Shown: positions 46,631 to 55,338, counted from the stretch's first letter. The stretch is DNA of 64,000 nucleotides from Oxalobacteraceae bacterium UBA6018 (GCA_002428015.1 DIZW01000024.1:1-64000), one strand, 5' to 3'. Made by a program: numbers and translations. Notes: generated by a model from the letters alone, not told the origin.

Positions 46631-46698
46631 TAAATATGTCGGGGTCGGAGGCGACATTTGGACATAAATATGTCGGGGTCGGAGGCGACATTTGGACA
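46631..46698. repeat. 34-bp tandem duplication of a hairpin-repeat left arm
   Basis: Two exact 34-bp copies (46631-46664 and 46665-46698), each beginning TAAATATGTCGGGGTCGGAG and ending GACATTTGGACA. They carry only the left arm of the dispersed palindrome seen at 47710 and 51873. The second copy runs on into CGAGCTCAGCC, as in the 51873 element. No right arm follows. Confidence 0.9.
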
Positions 46699-46819
46699 CG
46701 AGCTCAGCCTTGCGTGTGGAGAAAAGGCCATCGATCCTTGGAGGGATGAAGAACCGCAATAGGGGCCTATATTGATCAGCGCATTGCATTGCTCGGATGA
46801 GCGCGATGGAATCGTGTCA

Positions 46820-47506
46820 TCAGATTTGTGGGGCCATTGGCCTCACGGCCAGGCCGTCGAGTAATTCGTCGAACTGCGTGGATGGCTGGTGGAGGAATAT
46901 GGCATAGGGAAAGCGCGAAGTGGGCTTTTTGTAGAGCAGCGTGAAGCCAGCGCCGGACACGCGCAGGCCATGCAAGCGGCGCCTCCAAGCGAATTCCGCG
47001 TGTCCGCCCACGCTGCGGAAATACGCCACCGAGTCGTCCTGAAATTCGTAGCGGGCCTCGAACCGGGCGATGGCGCGCGCTTTCTTCAGCAACGAGTTCG
47101 CCTTGACGCTGGCGAAATGATGCCAGTAAGCCTGCCATGGCGCATGCATCCACGCCATAGCCCGCGGCACGACAGACCACCATGCAATCATCGTGGCGAA
47201 AAATAATTCGAAGACCAGGTCGGCGCGCTGCCCGTGAAATTCCAACCCGCCCGTCACGGTAAATGCCAGCGCCATCACCATCCCGGCCACGCTGAGCCAT
47301 TTGGCAATGTTGGCGGCCTCTGCGCTCGTCCAGCCGAACCTGCGCAGAATATCTGCTCGGGCCATCCGACGCGCACGGTCTGCCAGGAGTTGATGCAACA
47401 GGGCGGCCTTGAGCGCGCCGTCGACGCGCGCGATTTCGTCCGCGTCGATGGTCGCCTTCAGCACGAATGCATGCGCGCCGTCTGACTGAGAAGAGGAATT
47501 GGTCAC
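46820..47506 (-). CDS. Two-helix membrane protein of unknown function (YcxB-like end)
   Basis: A 228-residue protein with a soluble N-terminal 80 residues, two adjacent membrane helices (SVAGMVMALAFTVTG and LVFELFFATMIAWWSVVP), and a C-terminal domain of about 100 residues (FEARYEFQDDSVAYFRSVGG, LRVSGAGFTLLYKKPTSRFP) that resembles the YcxB-like domain in pattern. The start is GTG 47506 with no clear ribosome site, so it could begin a little further in. It is flanked by hairpin repeats on both sides and transcribed alone. Function is unknown. Confidence 0.6.
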   Translation of the reverse strand: MTNSSSQSDGAHAFVLKATIDADEIARVDGALKAALLHQLLADRARRMARADILRRFGWTSAEAANIAKWLSVAGMVMALAFTVTGGLEFHGQRADLVFELFFATMIAWWSVVPRAMAWMHAPWQAYWHHFASVKANSLLKKARAIARFEARYEFQDDSVAYFRSVGGHAEFAWRRRLHGLRVSGAGFTLLYKKPTSRFPYAIFLHQPSTQFDELLDGLAVRPMAPQI

Positions 47507-47709
47507 GCGCGACGTTGTGGGGAAATTGTTATCTAATTATTATCCCATAAGATCCTACGCTTGCGCGTGGTGATCGCTAATCCTGCCATTGGATTGCCGC
47601 CTTCGGTGCGCCGTGGTTGCGCAACGGCGCCTGGGTCACCGGGATGTCTGCAACTTCCTTCCTGTGAGTCCAGGCCTGGTGCGCGGATGTTAAGTTCAGT
47701 GGTGTATGT

Positions 47710-47851
47710 CAGGGTCGGAGGCGACATTTCGACACGAACGCAACCTTGCGTCGGAATGCAGCTGAGCCTGTGTCTGATTGTCGCCTCCGACCCCGTTGCT
47801 TTATGAGTGATCGCGAGGCCGCATACAATGGCGAGTGAAAGCGCATCGCAT
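47710..47851. repeat. Dispersed hairpin repeat, long form
   Basis: Left arm AGGGTCGGAGGCGACA pairs with TGTCGCCTCCGACCCC (right arm ends 47794), with a second pairing region GACACGA.../...TGTGTC around a GCGTCGGAATGC loop. A conserved tail of about 57 bp follows (GCATACAATGGCGA, then AAAGCGCATCGCAT). Nearly the whole 142 bp matches the copy at 51873-52013, so tail and hairpin move or spread as one unit. It ends 32 bp before the next gene start. Confidence 0.9.
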
Positions 47852-47883
47852 CAGCGCGCTCACTCCATACCTTCGAGGTCAAC

Positions 47884-48243
47884 ATGCGTCCAATCGTCGT
47901 GCTGGTATCAAGCTATTTCGCGCAGCTATGTGTATTGGTGGTGGCTTTTAAGACGCTCGAACGGGGCACTTGGCTGGCCGGGTTGGCATGGTTGGCGATA
48001 CTGGCTTTGCTTCTCGGCGGCTTGGCCGGGGCCTCGGGATGGGCGACATTTCGTGTTAAGACCGTCGCGATGACAAGCGCCATCGCCGCGCTTACCGTGT
48101 CGATGCCGCCGATTATCGTCACGTTCGGATTCGCCCTCGCGCTCTTCGGGCCCGCAATTGCGCTGTGGGCTGGCGCCAATGTAGCCGGGTTCTTGCTGGT
48201 GGAGCGTTTGCGAACCCGTTTTTGCAGCCGTGTGACCGGCTGA
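47884..48243 (+). CDS. Small membrane protein of unknown function
   Basis: A 119-residue protein with about four hydrophobic segments (VVLVSSYFAQLCVLVVAF, LAWLAILALLLGGLAG, TSAIAALTVSMPPIIVTFG and ALALFGPAIALWAGANVAGF). The ATG at 47884 has GAGGTC upstream. No family is recognised. It follows a hairpin repeat, which may supply promoter or leader sequence. Coding use looks GC-rich at third positions as in neighbours, which supports it being real. Confidence 0.5.
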   Translation: MRPIVVLVSSYFAQLCVLVVAFKTLERGTWLAGLAWLAILALLLGGLAGASGWATFRVKTVAMTSAIAALTVSMPPIIVTFGFALALFGPAIALWAGANVAGFLLVERLRTRFCSRVTG

Positions 48244-48328
48244 TCCGCGATCGATGGGCGTTCAACTTGGCTGGCGGTGCACCGCTGATGGGGGCCACTG
48301 TCGTCGCCGGTCGGGCTAAAATGCACCG

Positions 48329-48673
48329 ATGCGAAAAACTCCTCGATTCCCCGGGCCGCTGACCACCAGAGCGGTGGTACTGGCAGTCCTCCTGTCCAAC
48401 GATGACCAGACGGGCGCCGAGCCGCTGCAGGGGAAGATAACCCTGCCCGTCATTATCCGTTCACTGAAGCGCAAATATCACTGGCCGATCGAGATCAGCA
48501 GCTTCCCAGCCAATGCTGCCGACGGCCGCGCCACCTGGGCGATGGTGTACAGCTTGTCGTCGACGGTCATCGCGGCGGCGCTCGACAATGGCGGACGGGA
48601 ATGGCTGGTGCGGCGGACTGGGGCGAAAGCCGCCGCACGGAGCAAAGCCGGGTCAACCGGCGTGGCCGATTGA
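48329..48673 (+). CDS. Hypothetical protein, 114 residues
   Basis: A soluble protein whose middle part (AVLLSNDDQTGAEPLQGKIT, then PVIIRSLKRKYHWPIEISSF and GRATWAMVYSLSSTVIAAAL) looks like a folded alpha/beta domain. The C-terminal 20 residues are basic and flexible. There is no clear ribosome site; TAAAAT stands 10 bp before the ATG and could be a -10 box for a near-leaderless message. Not recognised. It is convergent with the DUF4926-like gene 21 bp away. Confidence 0.45.
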   Translation: MRKTPRFPGPLTTRAVVLAVLLSNDDQTGAEPLQGKITLPVIIRSLKRKYHWPIEISSFPANAADGRATWAMVYSLSSTVIAAALDNGGREWLVRRTGAKAAARSKAGSTGVAD

Positions 48674-48694
48674 GCGCCGGCTATGGCCGTCACG

Positions 48695-48925
48695 TCATTC
48701 GACCAATTCTAGCTCGACATCGTCAGGTCCAAACGCCAGCATCCACTGGGTAATACCGGTCCTGGCACTACACTCCAATTCGTAGCCAGGTGCTTCGGAT
48801 AAACCATCAACGATGGTTGCGACATCGCCGACTACAGGCTGCCGGAGATTGAATTCGTCCGTGCGTTCACGCATCCGCACGTGCAAGGCCTTCCGCCTAA
48901 CGACATCATATTGTTTGAATTTCAT
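48695..48925 (-). CDS. DUF4926-like small protein
   Basis: A 76-residue protein. MKFKQYDVVRRKALH, the central VGDVATIVDG and the closing WMLAFGPDDVELELVE follow the pattern of DUF4926 proteins, small beta-rich proteins often found next to toxin or immunity genes. GAGAACG precedes the ATG. No partner toxin is adjacent. Function is unknown. Confidence 0.55.
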   Translation of the reverse strand: MKFKQYDVVRRKALHVRMRERTDEFNLRQPVVGDVATIVDGLSEAPGYELECSARTGITQWMLAFGPDDVELELVE

Positions 48926-49309
48926 AGCAACGTTCTCGTGTTAAGTGGAGCCTCAGGAGTCAGCGTGCCTGCGCGGCCATAGGCAATCGCATGCGGGCAA
49001 TACCAGAACACCTTAGGCGATCGTAGGGGGGCTTCGGCAGCAAAATGTCGAGATTCCTTACACTTTTCTGGCGCAATCTCGTCCTAAAACGGTCCCGAAG
49101 CCCTGTTTTCATGTTTCCTATTGGCAAAACGAGGTTCTGTCCTACAAATTAATTTCTATTAGGATATTATTATTCCACTGGACCGCGCACATTTGTCGGC
49201 ATTCTTTGCAGCACGTAATAATTTGCAGCAATTGAGGCGCGCGCAACGATAGTGAAAATTCGGATTTTACCTAGGCAGAGGGTCGGAAATATCCGATGGA
49301 GGGGGTAGC
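48926..49309. other. AT-richer intergenic region upstream of the PEP-CTERM gene
   Basis: About 385 bp with no supported gene. AT content is higher than elsewhere (for example TTAATTTCTATTAGG near 49150). It precedes the sigma-54-like promoter at 49310 and is the natural place for enhancer-binding sites, but I could not identify a defined site. Confidence 0.5.
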
Positions 49310-49325
49310 TGGCACGACTCGTGCT
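49310..49325 (+). promoter_or_regulatory. Sigma-54-type promoter for the PEP-CTERM gene
   Basis: TGGCACG-ACTC-GTGCT matches the -24/-12 consensus TGGCAC-N5-TTGCW, with the invariant GG and GC 10 bp apart; only the first T of TTGC is changed. It lies 46 bp before the ATG at 49371. PEP-CTERM genes are often sigma-54 dependent through PrsK/PrsR-type systems. Confidence 0.75.
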
Positions 49326-49370
49326 TTATCCCTACTACGCAGTTCCATACAACTCACCCGAAAGAATACA

Positions 49371-50240
49371 ATGATGAACCTCAAGACTGTCTCGAAAATC
49401 GCAGCCGGTGTAGTCCTGGCCTTTGGCGCAGTCTCTTCGGCAAGCGCCATCAGCATCGAAGGCGGCGACCTGAAGATCACCTTCAACGCGTATGACGCGG
49501 GCACCATCGGTTACGGCGACACCACCGGCATCAAGTGCACCAGCGTGGCTAGCTGCGACGCAGCCGCAGCCTACCCAGCGCCAAACGCGATGGGCAGCGA
49601 AGACACCTGGGGCATCTTCTCGGTCCAGTCGATCACCAAGAAATCGGATGGCTCGCTCCTGTTTACCGCAGGCCAGGGCGGCCAGTACCTGACCGGCATG
49701 TTCGGCGGCCTGAGCGACACCCTGGTTGACGTCGCTGGCGCCATCACCCCGGCAACCACCGCGGCAGCGACCGGCGGCTGGCTCAATATGTACCTGAGCG
49801 GCCAGAACTACAACAGCTCGTTCGGTCCTTCGGGCCGTATCGGCGCGACCGGCTACAATGGCATCACCAACGTGCCGGGCGGCACCCTGGCCCTGTCGGC
49901 AGTGTTCGGCGCCGGCGTGCTGGGCGGCCAGCCACAGTACACCTACCTGTCGAGCTTCGCCAACAACACCATCTCCGGTGGCGGCCAAGGCTTCCTGGAC
50001 GTGACCGGCGGCAGCATGCAGGACAAGTTCAACACCAACGCTCAGTTTGACCCGAACGGCGGCGCGCATGACCTGTTCCTGAAAGTGACCTACGGCCAGA
50101 CCGATGCGTCGCGCAGCGCCCTGTGGACCGTTGACGCAACCGGCGACGTGCAAGGCAAGGCACTGCCAGAGCCAGCATCGCTGGCCCTGTTCGGCCTGGG
50201 CCTGGCTGGCCTGGCTGCCCTGCGTCGTCGCCGCGCTTAA
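49371..50240 (+). CDS. PEP-CTERM sorting-domain exported protein
   Basis: A 289-residue protein with a signal peptide ending ASAIS, a Gly/Ser/Thr/Asn-rich beta-type body with few charges, and the C-terminal tripartite signal: LPEPASLALFGLGLAGLAAL, then RRRRA. In PEP-CTERM/exosortase systems the tail is cleaved by exosortase (EpsH/XrtA) in the inner membrane and the protein is sent to the surface or exopolysaccharide matrix. No exosortase gene is in the window. The start is ATG 49371 or 49374; both give the same signal peptide. A sigma-54-like promoter precedes it and a strong terminator follows, so it is a single-gene unit. Confidence 0.92.
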   Translation: MMNLKTVSKIAAGVVLAFGAVSSASAISIEGGDLKITFNAYDAGTIGYGDTTGIKCTSVASCDAAAAYPAPNAMGSEDTWGIFSVQSITKKSDGSLLFTAGQGGQYLTGMFGGLSDTLVDVAGAITPATTAAATGGWLNMYLSGQNYNSSFGPSGRIGATGYNGITNVPGGTLALSAVFGAGVLGGQPQYTYLSSFANNTISGGGQGFLDVTGGSMQDKFNTNAQFDPNGGAHDLFLKVTYGQTDASRSALWTVDATGDVQGKALPEPASLALFGLGLAGLAALRRRRA

Positions 50241-50262
50241 TCGCCGCGAACGCACCACAAAG

Positions 50263-50294
50263 AACTGCATGGTTTCGGCCATGCAGTTTTTTTT
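50263..50294 (+). terminator. Strong terminator after the PEP-CTERM gene
   Basis: AACTGCATGG-TTTCGG-CCATGCAGTT is a perfect 10-bp stem with a 6-nt loop, followed by a T8 run overlapping the stem end. Confidence 0.95.
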
Positions 50295-50637
50295 CGTCTG
50301 GGGTAAAGCTGTGCCGCAGCGCCACGTCATCATCTGGTGAGAAAACGATCACGCCGCTGGAAGCCGAGAGAAAAAGGGCGCGCGCATCTTGCGATGCGGT
50401 GGTTGCGGCGCTAGTGAACTCGGTGATCGGCTTATTCTTGCTGCATTTGCGCGGGATGCGCGTGTGGCAACCTGTGTGACGATAGCCGGCAACGAGCGGA
50501 CACGGAGTGCCGGAACACGAGCTTTGCCGAGAAAGACATTCCACTTGCCCCCATTGGTGTTGTGCTCTGCGTTACAATTATGTGCATTCCTGCAATTTTT
50601 CATGCAGAAAGAACTACCGCGCACCCTGGGTCAGCCT

Positions 50638-51840
50638 ATGTTGGACTTACATCTCGACCTCTACACCATCATGATCATGGTTTCCGCGACCAGTTTGCTG
50701 ACCGCGGGGATCATGACCCTGATTAGTTTTCATTCTGAAAACGTCAAGGGCGCGCGTCAATGGGCGATGGGCCTGTTTTGTAGCGGCGCCAGCCTGGCCA
50801 TCACCGTGGCGGCATTGTCGGGCTGGTCGTCGTCCCTGAGGGTGTTTGGCCCGGTTGGTATCGGTTTTGGCTTGGGGCTTATCTATTGCGGGATCGAGGC
50901 GTTCAAGGGACAGCGTTGCAGCTACTGGCTGCCGTTTGTTCTCGGCGCGCAAATGTTGATCCAGAATTACCTGTTTTATCGCTTTCAGGTGGCAATCAGG
51001 ATGAGCCTGATAGCCAATTCCGCCCTGTTTTCGGTCGTGTTTGCCCTGTGCGCACGGGCAGCCATGGTCAAGGCGCCGCAGCCCTTGCGCACGGCCTTTG
51101 TCTTTGCGACCAGCTCGTTCGCGTTTGTGGCCATCATCGGCCTGTTCCGCATCTATTACCTGTATCAGACGCCGTCCGAGTCCGTGACCTTCCTGTCGCA
51201 AGGCGCGATCAATCCCATGTTTGTTATGCTCGCCGGCCTGGGGTATATGTCCATCGCGCTATCGCTGGTGCTGATGGCCGTGTTCAAGCTTGCATCCGAC
51301 TTGCGCGAACAAGCCTCGCTCGACAGTTTGACCGGTGTCTTGAATCGCCGCAGTTTTGAGCAGGAATCGGCCCGGCTCATGGCGCGCGCCCTTCGCACCG
51401 GTGAACCGTTGGCAGCGATCATGATCGATGTCGATTTTTTCAAGCGGATCAATGACCTGCATGGTCATCAGGCCGGTGACGAAGTGTTGCGCCAAATAGC
51501 TGCGCTGCTGCAATCGGTCACACGCAAAGAAGATTGTCTGGCGCGGTATGGCGGAGAAGAGTTTTGCATCATGTTAAGTGGCACGAATGAAGCAGGCGCC
51601 GTCCTGCTCGCCGAGCGGATCCGTTTGCTGTACCTCGCGCTGCGCATTCAGTGGAACAATGAAATCCTGAAAGGGACGTTGAGCGCGGGCGTGGCAGATT
51701 CGAGGGCGTTCGGCGCCAATTTGTCGGCCATGGTCGGCGCTGCGGACATGGCTCTGTATCGGGCCAAGAATGAAGGGCGTAACCGCACCGTCGCTTATTC
51801 CGAATATGAGTTGAAACGCGAATATGCCGCTGCTGGCTAA
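50638..51840 (+). CDS. Membrane diguanylate cyclase (GGDEF)
   Basis: A 400-residue protein. About six or seven membrane helices (residues 8-215, a MASE-like sensor region) precede a GGDEF domain from about residue 225: DSLTGVLNRRSFEQE, DVDFFKRINDLHGHQAGDEV and the active site GGEEF at 305-309. An inhibitory site RKED (296-299) sits five residues before it, so product feedback is expected. It makes cyclic-di-GMP from two GTP. The start could be ATG 50602 or 50638; neither has a good ribosome site, and the second leaves a short cytoplasmic lead. It ends 32 bp before a hairpin repeat. Confidence 0.93.
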   Translation: MLDLHLDLYTIMIMVSATSLLTAGIMTLISFHSENVKGARQWAMGLFCSGASLAITVAALSGWSSSLRVFGPVGIGFGLGLIYCGIEAFKGQRCSYWLPFVLGAQMLIQNYLFYRFQVAIRMSLIANSALFSVVFALCARAAMVKAPQPLRTAFVFATSSFAFVAIIGLFRIYYLYQTPSESVTFLSQGAINPMFVMLAGLGYMSIALSLVLMAVFKLASDLREQASLDSLTGVLNRRSFEQESARLMARALRTGEPLAAIMIDVDFFKRINDLHGHQAGDEVLRQIAALLQSVTRKEDCLARYGGEEFCIMLSGTNEAGAVLLAERIRLLYLALRIQWNNEILKGTLSAGVADSRAFGANLSAMVGAADMALYRAKNEGRNRTVAYSEYELKREYAAAG

Positions 51841-51872
51841 CGCCGCGCGGGCCCGTTCAATTCACGCATGTA

Positions 51873-52013
51873 GGGGTCGGAGGCGACATTTCGACACGAG
51901 CTCAGCCATGCGTCGGAATGCAGCTGAGCCTGTGTCTGATTGTCGCCTCCGACCCCATTGCTTTATAAATGATCGCTAGACCGCATACAATGGCGACTGA
52001 TAGCGCGTCGCAT
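51873..52013. repeat. Dispersed hairpin repeat, long form
   Basis: GGGGTCGGAGGCGACA (51873-51888) pairs perfectly with TGTCGCCTCCGACCCC ending at 51956. A second pairing region, GCTCAGC with GCTGAGC, closes a 16-nt loop. The conserved tail (GCATACAATGGCGA to GCGTCGCAT) runs to 52013. It is the best-paired copy in the window and follows the diguanylate cyclase stop by 32 bp. Confidence 0.92.
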
Positions 52014-52067
52014 GTCAAAAGGCGAATTGCGTACATTGAAGTTGCATTGAGGTAAGTTCAAGCTAGG

Positions 52068-52949
52068 TCAGCTTGCCGTCTCTTGGCCTACCCTGGCGCT
52101 GGCTAATACCTGGTTGAATAAGTCGACGTGCTTTTCCAATTCGGCCGCATCGCAGCGTCTGCACAGGGCTGGCTTGCCTCGGCCCGTGACCATGACCATC
52201 GATTCGTGTTTGCATCTCTTGCACCTACCAATTCCGCTTGCCACGAGCTCGACGTAGGGCAGGAACCAGCGGCAATTCGCGTTCGGCAATTTGCCGGCCA
52301 GCCACGCATACTCTTCGTACGGGAGCCTGCCACCAATGCCCAGTTCCTTCAAATTTTTCAGGTTGCCAAGTGGGCGTAGGCTAGACGCCCCGGATACGTC
52401 GAGCGCCAGGTAGGTCAGCCAAGTCATTTCGCCAAATGGTTCGAGGCTGGCAATGGCTTGCTTCGACCACATGCTGCCGGTGACGGCGAGCACTTCAAGG
52501 CCCTTCATGCTGGTTAGCGGAGCGAAGCTTTCGATCAGTTTAAAATTCTCAATGTCAAGAAGCTTGAGCGTCGCAAGATCGGTGAGTGGCTCGATCGATT
52601 CGACCTTGGTCGAGCTGCCCATTGTTAGCGAGCGTATCGCTGTCAGCTCGCCGATCGCTGTAATTGTTTTCACGTTGCTCATTTTGATCTGCAGCGTGTC
52701 GAGTTGATGTACCTTACAAATCGCATCGAACAGCGGCTGGTTCACATTCGACCACAGATTCAAGTGACGGAGATTCTTCAGCGTGGGCAAAATCGACACC
52801 CAGGAATTGATGACTTTCTTCTTCTCGGCGTCGTCAACTTTTCCAAGATCCCAGTCCAGGCAAAGCGATTCGCCTCCGTCGTAGTCCTTCGGATAGATGA
52901 TCGACTTGGGCCAGATACCCGAATGAATGGAGTATAAGGAAATTGCCAT
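52068..52949 (-). CDS. Leucine-rich-repeat protein with C-terminal zinc ribbon
   Basis: A 293-residue protein. After an N-terminal 60 residues with LCLDWDLG, irregular leucine-rich repeats run from about 60 to 205 (LKNLRHLNLWSNVNQPLFDA, LTAIRSLTMGSSTKVESIEP, LATLKLLDIENFKLIESFAP, LKNLKELGIGGRLPYEEYAW). A C4 zinc ribbon CKRCKHESMVMV...CRRC lies near 250-275. LRR plus zinc ribbon suggests protein recognition in the cytoplasm; no signal peptide is seen. ATG 52949 is chosen because the frame farther upstream is antisense to the neighbour's leader and has no domain. It is divergent from the Sel1 gene. Function unknown; an immunity or effector-recognition role is possible. Confidence 0.65.
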   Translation of the reverse strand: MAISLYSIHSGIWPKSIIYPKDYDGGESLCLDWDLGKVDDAEKKKVINSWVSILPTLKNLRHLNLWSNVNQPLFDAICKVHQLDTLQIKMSNVKTITAIGELTAIRSLTMGSSTKVESIEPLTDLATLKLLDIENFKLIESFAPLTSMKGLEVLAVTGSMWSKQAIASLEPFGEMTWLTYLALDVSGASSLRPLGNLKNLKELGIGGRLPYEEYAWLAGKLPNANCRWFLPYVELVASGIGRCKRCKHESMVMVTGRGKPALCRRCDAAELEKHVDLFNQVLASARVGQETAS

Positions 52950-53331
52950 AGTTTCGGCTGAATTGAAAGTTCTGGCTAGCGTATCACGTCCCTTGCTCGG
53001 CTCAGGTAGACGTTGCGACAAACGACCTGGCACCCGAGGATTGGAGTCTGTGCGAACAAACGTCGTTTTCCACTTGGGGCAGGTAGATTCTTCAATTATC
53101 CGAATACGAGAACCGCGGGACGTAACGCTGGGTCGGCAAAGGAGGAGATCGCAAGAATGCTTATCTGGCAAGCACATCGAAGGGGTACAATCGGCCAACA
53201 GCGCAGGGTCGCGCGATGTTCGGTCCGGGATTGGCGCCGTATCCGATGAGTGGTGCTGCGCGGCTTGCGGAAAGCATCTTGTCCTTGCCGGCATTGCCAA
53301 TCTTGTTCGTACGGGAATTTGCAGAGGAAGC

Positions 53332-54876
53332 ATGAGCTATACGATAGATATCGTCGTACCGTCGGTGCCAGAAGACAAAGAGTTGGCATGGGATTTCGTC
53401 CTGGCGCTCAGGGCGCGTGACGAAGAAATTGATATGAAGGCGCAAGCGCTTGTAGCCCTGCACTCGGCGCTGACTGGTGTGTATCCCTGTTTGTCGAGCT
53501 ATTCGCCGGATGACCCTGCGGTGGAAAGTTGCGCCTGGTCCGATGGCCCCATGATAAGCAATTTCGGCAGCGAAATGGGTATGCTCGGCTTGCGCACAGG
53601 CGATGACTTTGATGATGTTCTCCAATTTGTCATTCAAGTCGCCACTCACCTTGGTATGACGGTATTTGATGAACAAGCGGGAGCGATTCATCGTCCAAGA
53701 TCCAATCCCTCTGATATTAGCTATTACGTTGTTGTAAGAGGGATTCGAGAAGGCTTCACGAAGGATCAAGTGGTCCATGCGCTAATGGCAATGTTCAAGC
53801 GCGACGAAGCTCAGGTTCGCGCCATTTTCGATGTCAAGTTTGCCTACGTGCGTAAAGGGATCGACTTGGTCGCGGCCATTGTCTACCAAGCCGCATTGCA
53901 TAAGGCAGGCTGCGCTTGTGCAATCGGCCCTGGCAAGACGCATGATGAACCGGAGCGTCATCGTACGAGTGCCGAGTATTCGAAAATGAGCATGGCCAGC
54001 CTGCATCAGGCTGCAAGCAATGGTGATTCGCGTGCGGTGTATTACATTGGCTGGCGTCATTATTGTGGCGCAGGTGTTCCGCGCGATTTAGCGCTTGCCG
54101 CGCAGTGGTACGAGAAGGCGGCGAAACTGGGAGATGTTTTCGCTCAACTTGATCTTGGCCGCTCGTACTGGGAGGGGACCGGCGTAGCGGTGAACTATGC
54201 TGCCGCACTCGAGTGGACAATAAAGGCGGCTGAACAGGGACATATTACGGCGATGTCTAATTTGGGGAGTATGTATTCAGGAGGAGAAGTCGCCGAAACA
54301 GCCGATCCTGATAAATCATTTTTTTGGTACCGTAAAGCTGCTGAGCAAGGCAATGCTAATTGTCAATATCATGTTGGCCATGCCTTGCTTCTCGGCTTAC
54401 AGGTGGCCCAAGATAAATCTCTGGCGATCGCATGGTTCAAGCAGGCTGCTGAACAGGGGCATGTCGAAGCCCAATATTCACTTGGTGTCATTTACGACAA
54501 AGGTAATGGTGTTCCGCGCGACGACGCGCTGGCTGTTGAGTACTACTCGAAAGCGGCAGCGCAAGGAAAGGCACTGGCGCAGTTTAACTTGGCTATTTGC
54601 TATAACGAAGGACAGGGTGTGGCTCGTGACGTCGTTCGATCCATTGCCTTTTGCCGTCAGGCTGCAGATCAAGGGGATGCGACTGCACAGTACTGGATGG
54701 GCAGGCGTTTTGAACTTGGCGATGGCGTGCCGGAAGACCTTGATCAGGCCTTTGCATGGTTTCGAAAAGCGGCGGAGTTAGGGAATGCGAAAGCACAATT
54801 CAGCCTTGCAGAAATGTATGTACAACTCCATCGACATGGCGATCCCGTTGAAACCATGAAGCAACACAATTTCTAG
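53332..54876 (+). CDS. Sel1-repeat (SLR) protein with novel N-terminal domain
   Basis: A 514-residue protein without a signal peptide. Residues about 1-130 (PEDKELAWDFVLALRARDEE, CAWSDGPMISNFGSEMGMLG) and 130-200 (YYVVVRGIREGFTKDQVVHA) form domains I do not recognise. From about 220 to 505 there are at least seven Sel1-like TPR units, each with a variant of AAEQGHVEAQYSLGVIYDKG. ATG 53332 with AGAGGAAG is preferred to the long upstream frame, which lacks a ribosome site. Codon use is less GC-rich than neighbours, suggesting transfer. Sel1 proteins act as interaction scaffolds in signalling, secretion or toxin systems. Confidence 0.75.
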   Translation: MSYTIDIVVPSVPEDKELAWDFVLALRARDEEIDMKAQALVALHSALTGVYPCLSSYSPDDPAVESCAWSDGPMISNFGSEMGMLGLRTGDDFDDVLQFVIQVATHLGMTVFDEQAGAIHRPRSNPSDISYYVVVRGIREGFTKDQVVHALMAMFKRDEAQVRAIFDVKFAYVRKGIDLVAAIVYQAALHKAGCACAIGPGKTHDEPERHRTSAEYSKMSMASLHQAASNGDSRAVYYIGWRHYCGAGVPRDLALAAQWYEKAAKLGDVFAQLDLGRSYWEGTGVAVNYAAALEWTIKAAEQGHITAMSNLGSMYSGGEVAETADPDKSFFWYRKAAEQGNANCQYHVGHALLLGLQVAQDKSLAIAWFKQAAEQGHVEAQYSLGVIYDKGNGVPRDDALAVEYYSKAAAQGKALAQFNLAICYNEGQGVARDVVRSIAFCRQAADQGDATAQYWMGRRFELGDGVPEDLDQAFAWFRKAAELGNAKAQFSLAEMYVQLHRHGDPVETMKQHNF

Positions 54877-55296
54877 ATGGAGAAAGCAGCTTCCCAGGGA
54901 CTAGAGAAGGCTGTTGCCAGCTTGCCGAGCAAACGCAAATAAATGTTACGCTGCGCGCCGTGAAAGCTTCTACCATTGTCTACGTTCAATCCCGACAGCG
55001 AACTCATTTTGCCGTCAACAAACGTCGGATCGTATGCGAGAGCAGTGGCAGCGTTGTGGCCGCTGAACGTCCACAGTGTGCGCGGTTGCTTAACCGCCGG
55101 GAGCCTTAGGATGTGCTTGTTATTACAAAGCTTAGACCGGGGTGGGCCGTAACGATACGACGGCCAGTGCCGCGAGGAACTCTTCAACCTTTGCGTCGAG
55201 CGAATCGCTAGTGCCGCAAAGCCACGCTTTCTCTGGCTGCGTAATCAGGCAAGCCGCAAGGTGCCGAAAGGGTCTTCCCAAAAAGCGCTTCATCTT
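54877..55296. other. Region before the tRNA-His fragment, no clear gene
   Basis: About 420 bp. Minus-strand frames at 54873-55187 and 55132-55293 exist but have no ribosome site and no recognised domain; they may be remnants of displaced genes. GC content is lower than the host average. Confidence 0.5.
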
Positions 55297-55338
55297 CCAA
55301 AAAATAAAAGGGCTACAAGCCGAAGCGTGTAACCCTTT
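55297..55338 (-). terminator. Terminator downstream of the tRNA-His 3' end
   Basis: Read on the minus strand, AAAGGGTTACA and TGTAGCCCTTT form an 11-bp stem (one G-U pair) around a CGCTTCGGCT loop, followed by TATTTTTTGG. It directly follows the tRNA-His fragment in the minus direction, as for a native tRNA gene. Confidence 0.8.

Noticed and set aside
46631..46698. CRISPR array
   Set aside because: Two adjacent identical 34-bp units have no spacers and no cas genes; they belong to the dispersed hairpin family.
54873..55187. Minus-strand frame of 104 residues next to the Sel1 gene
   Set aside because: No ribosome site, no domain, lies in a low-GC transition zone and overlaps another equally weak frame.
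55132..55293. 53-residue frame starting MKRFLGRPF before the tRNA fragment
   Set aside because: Looks partly protein-like but has no ribosome site and sits downstream of the tRNA terminator; I could not support it.
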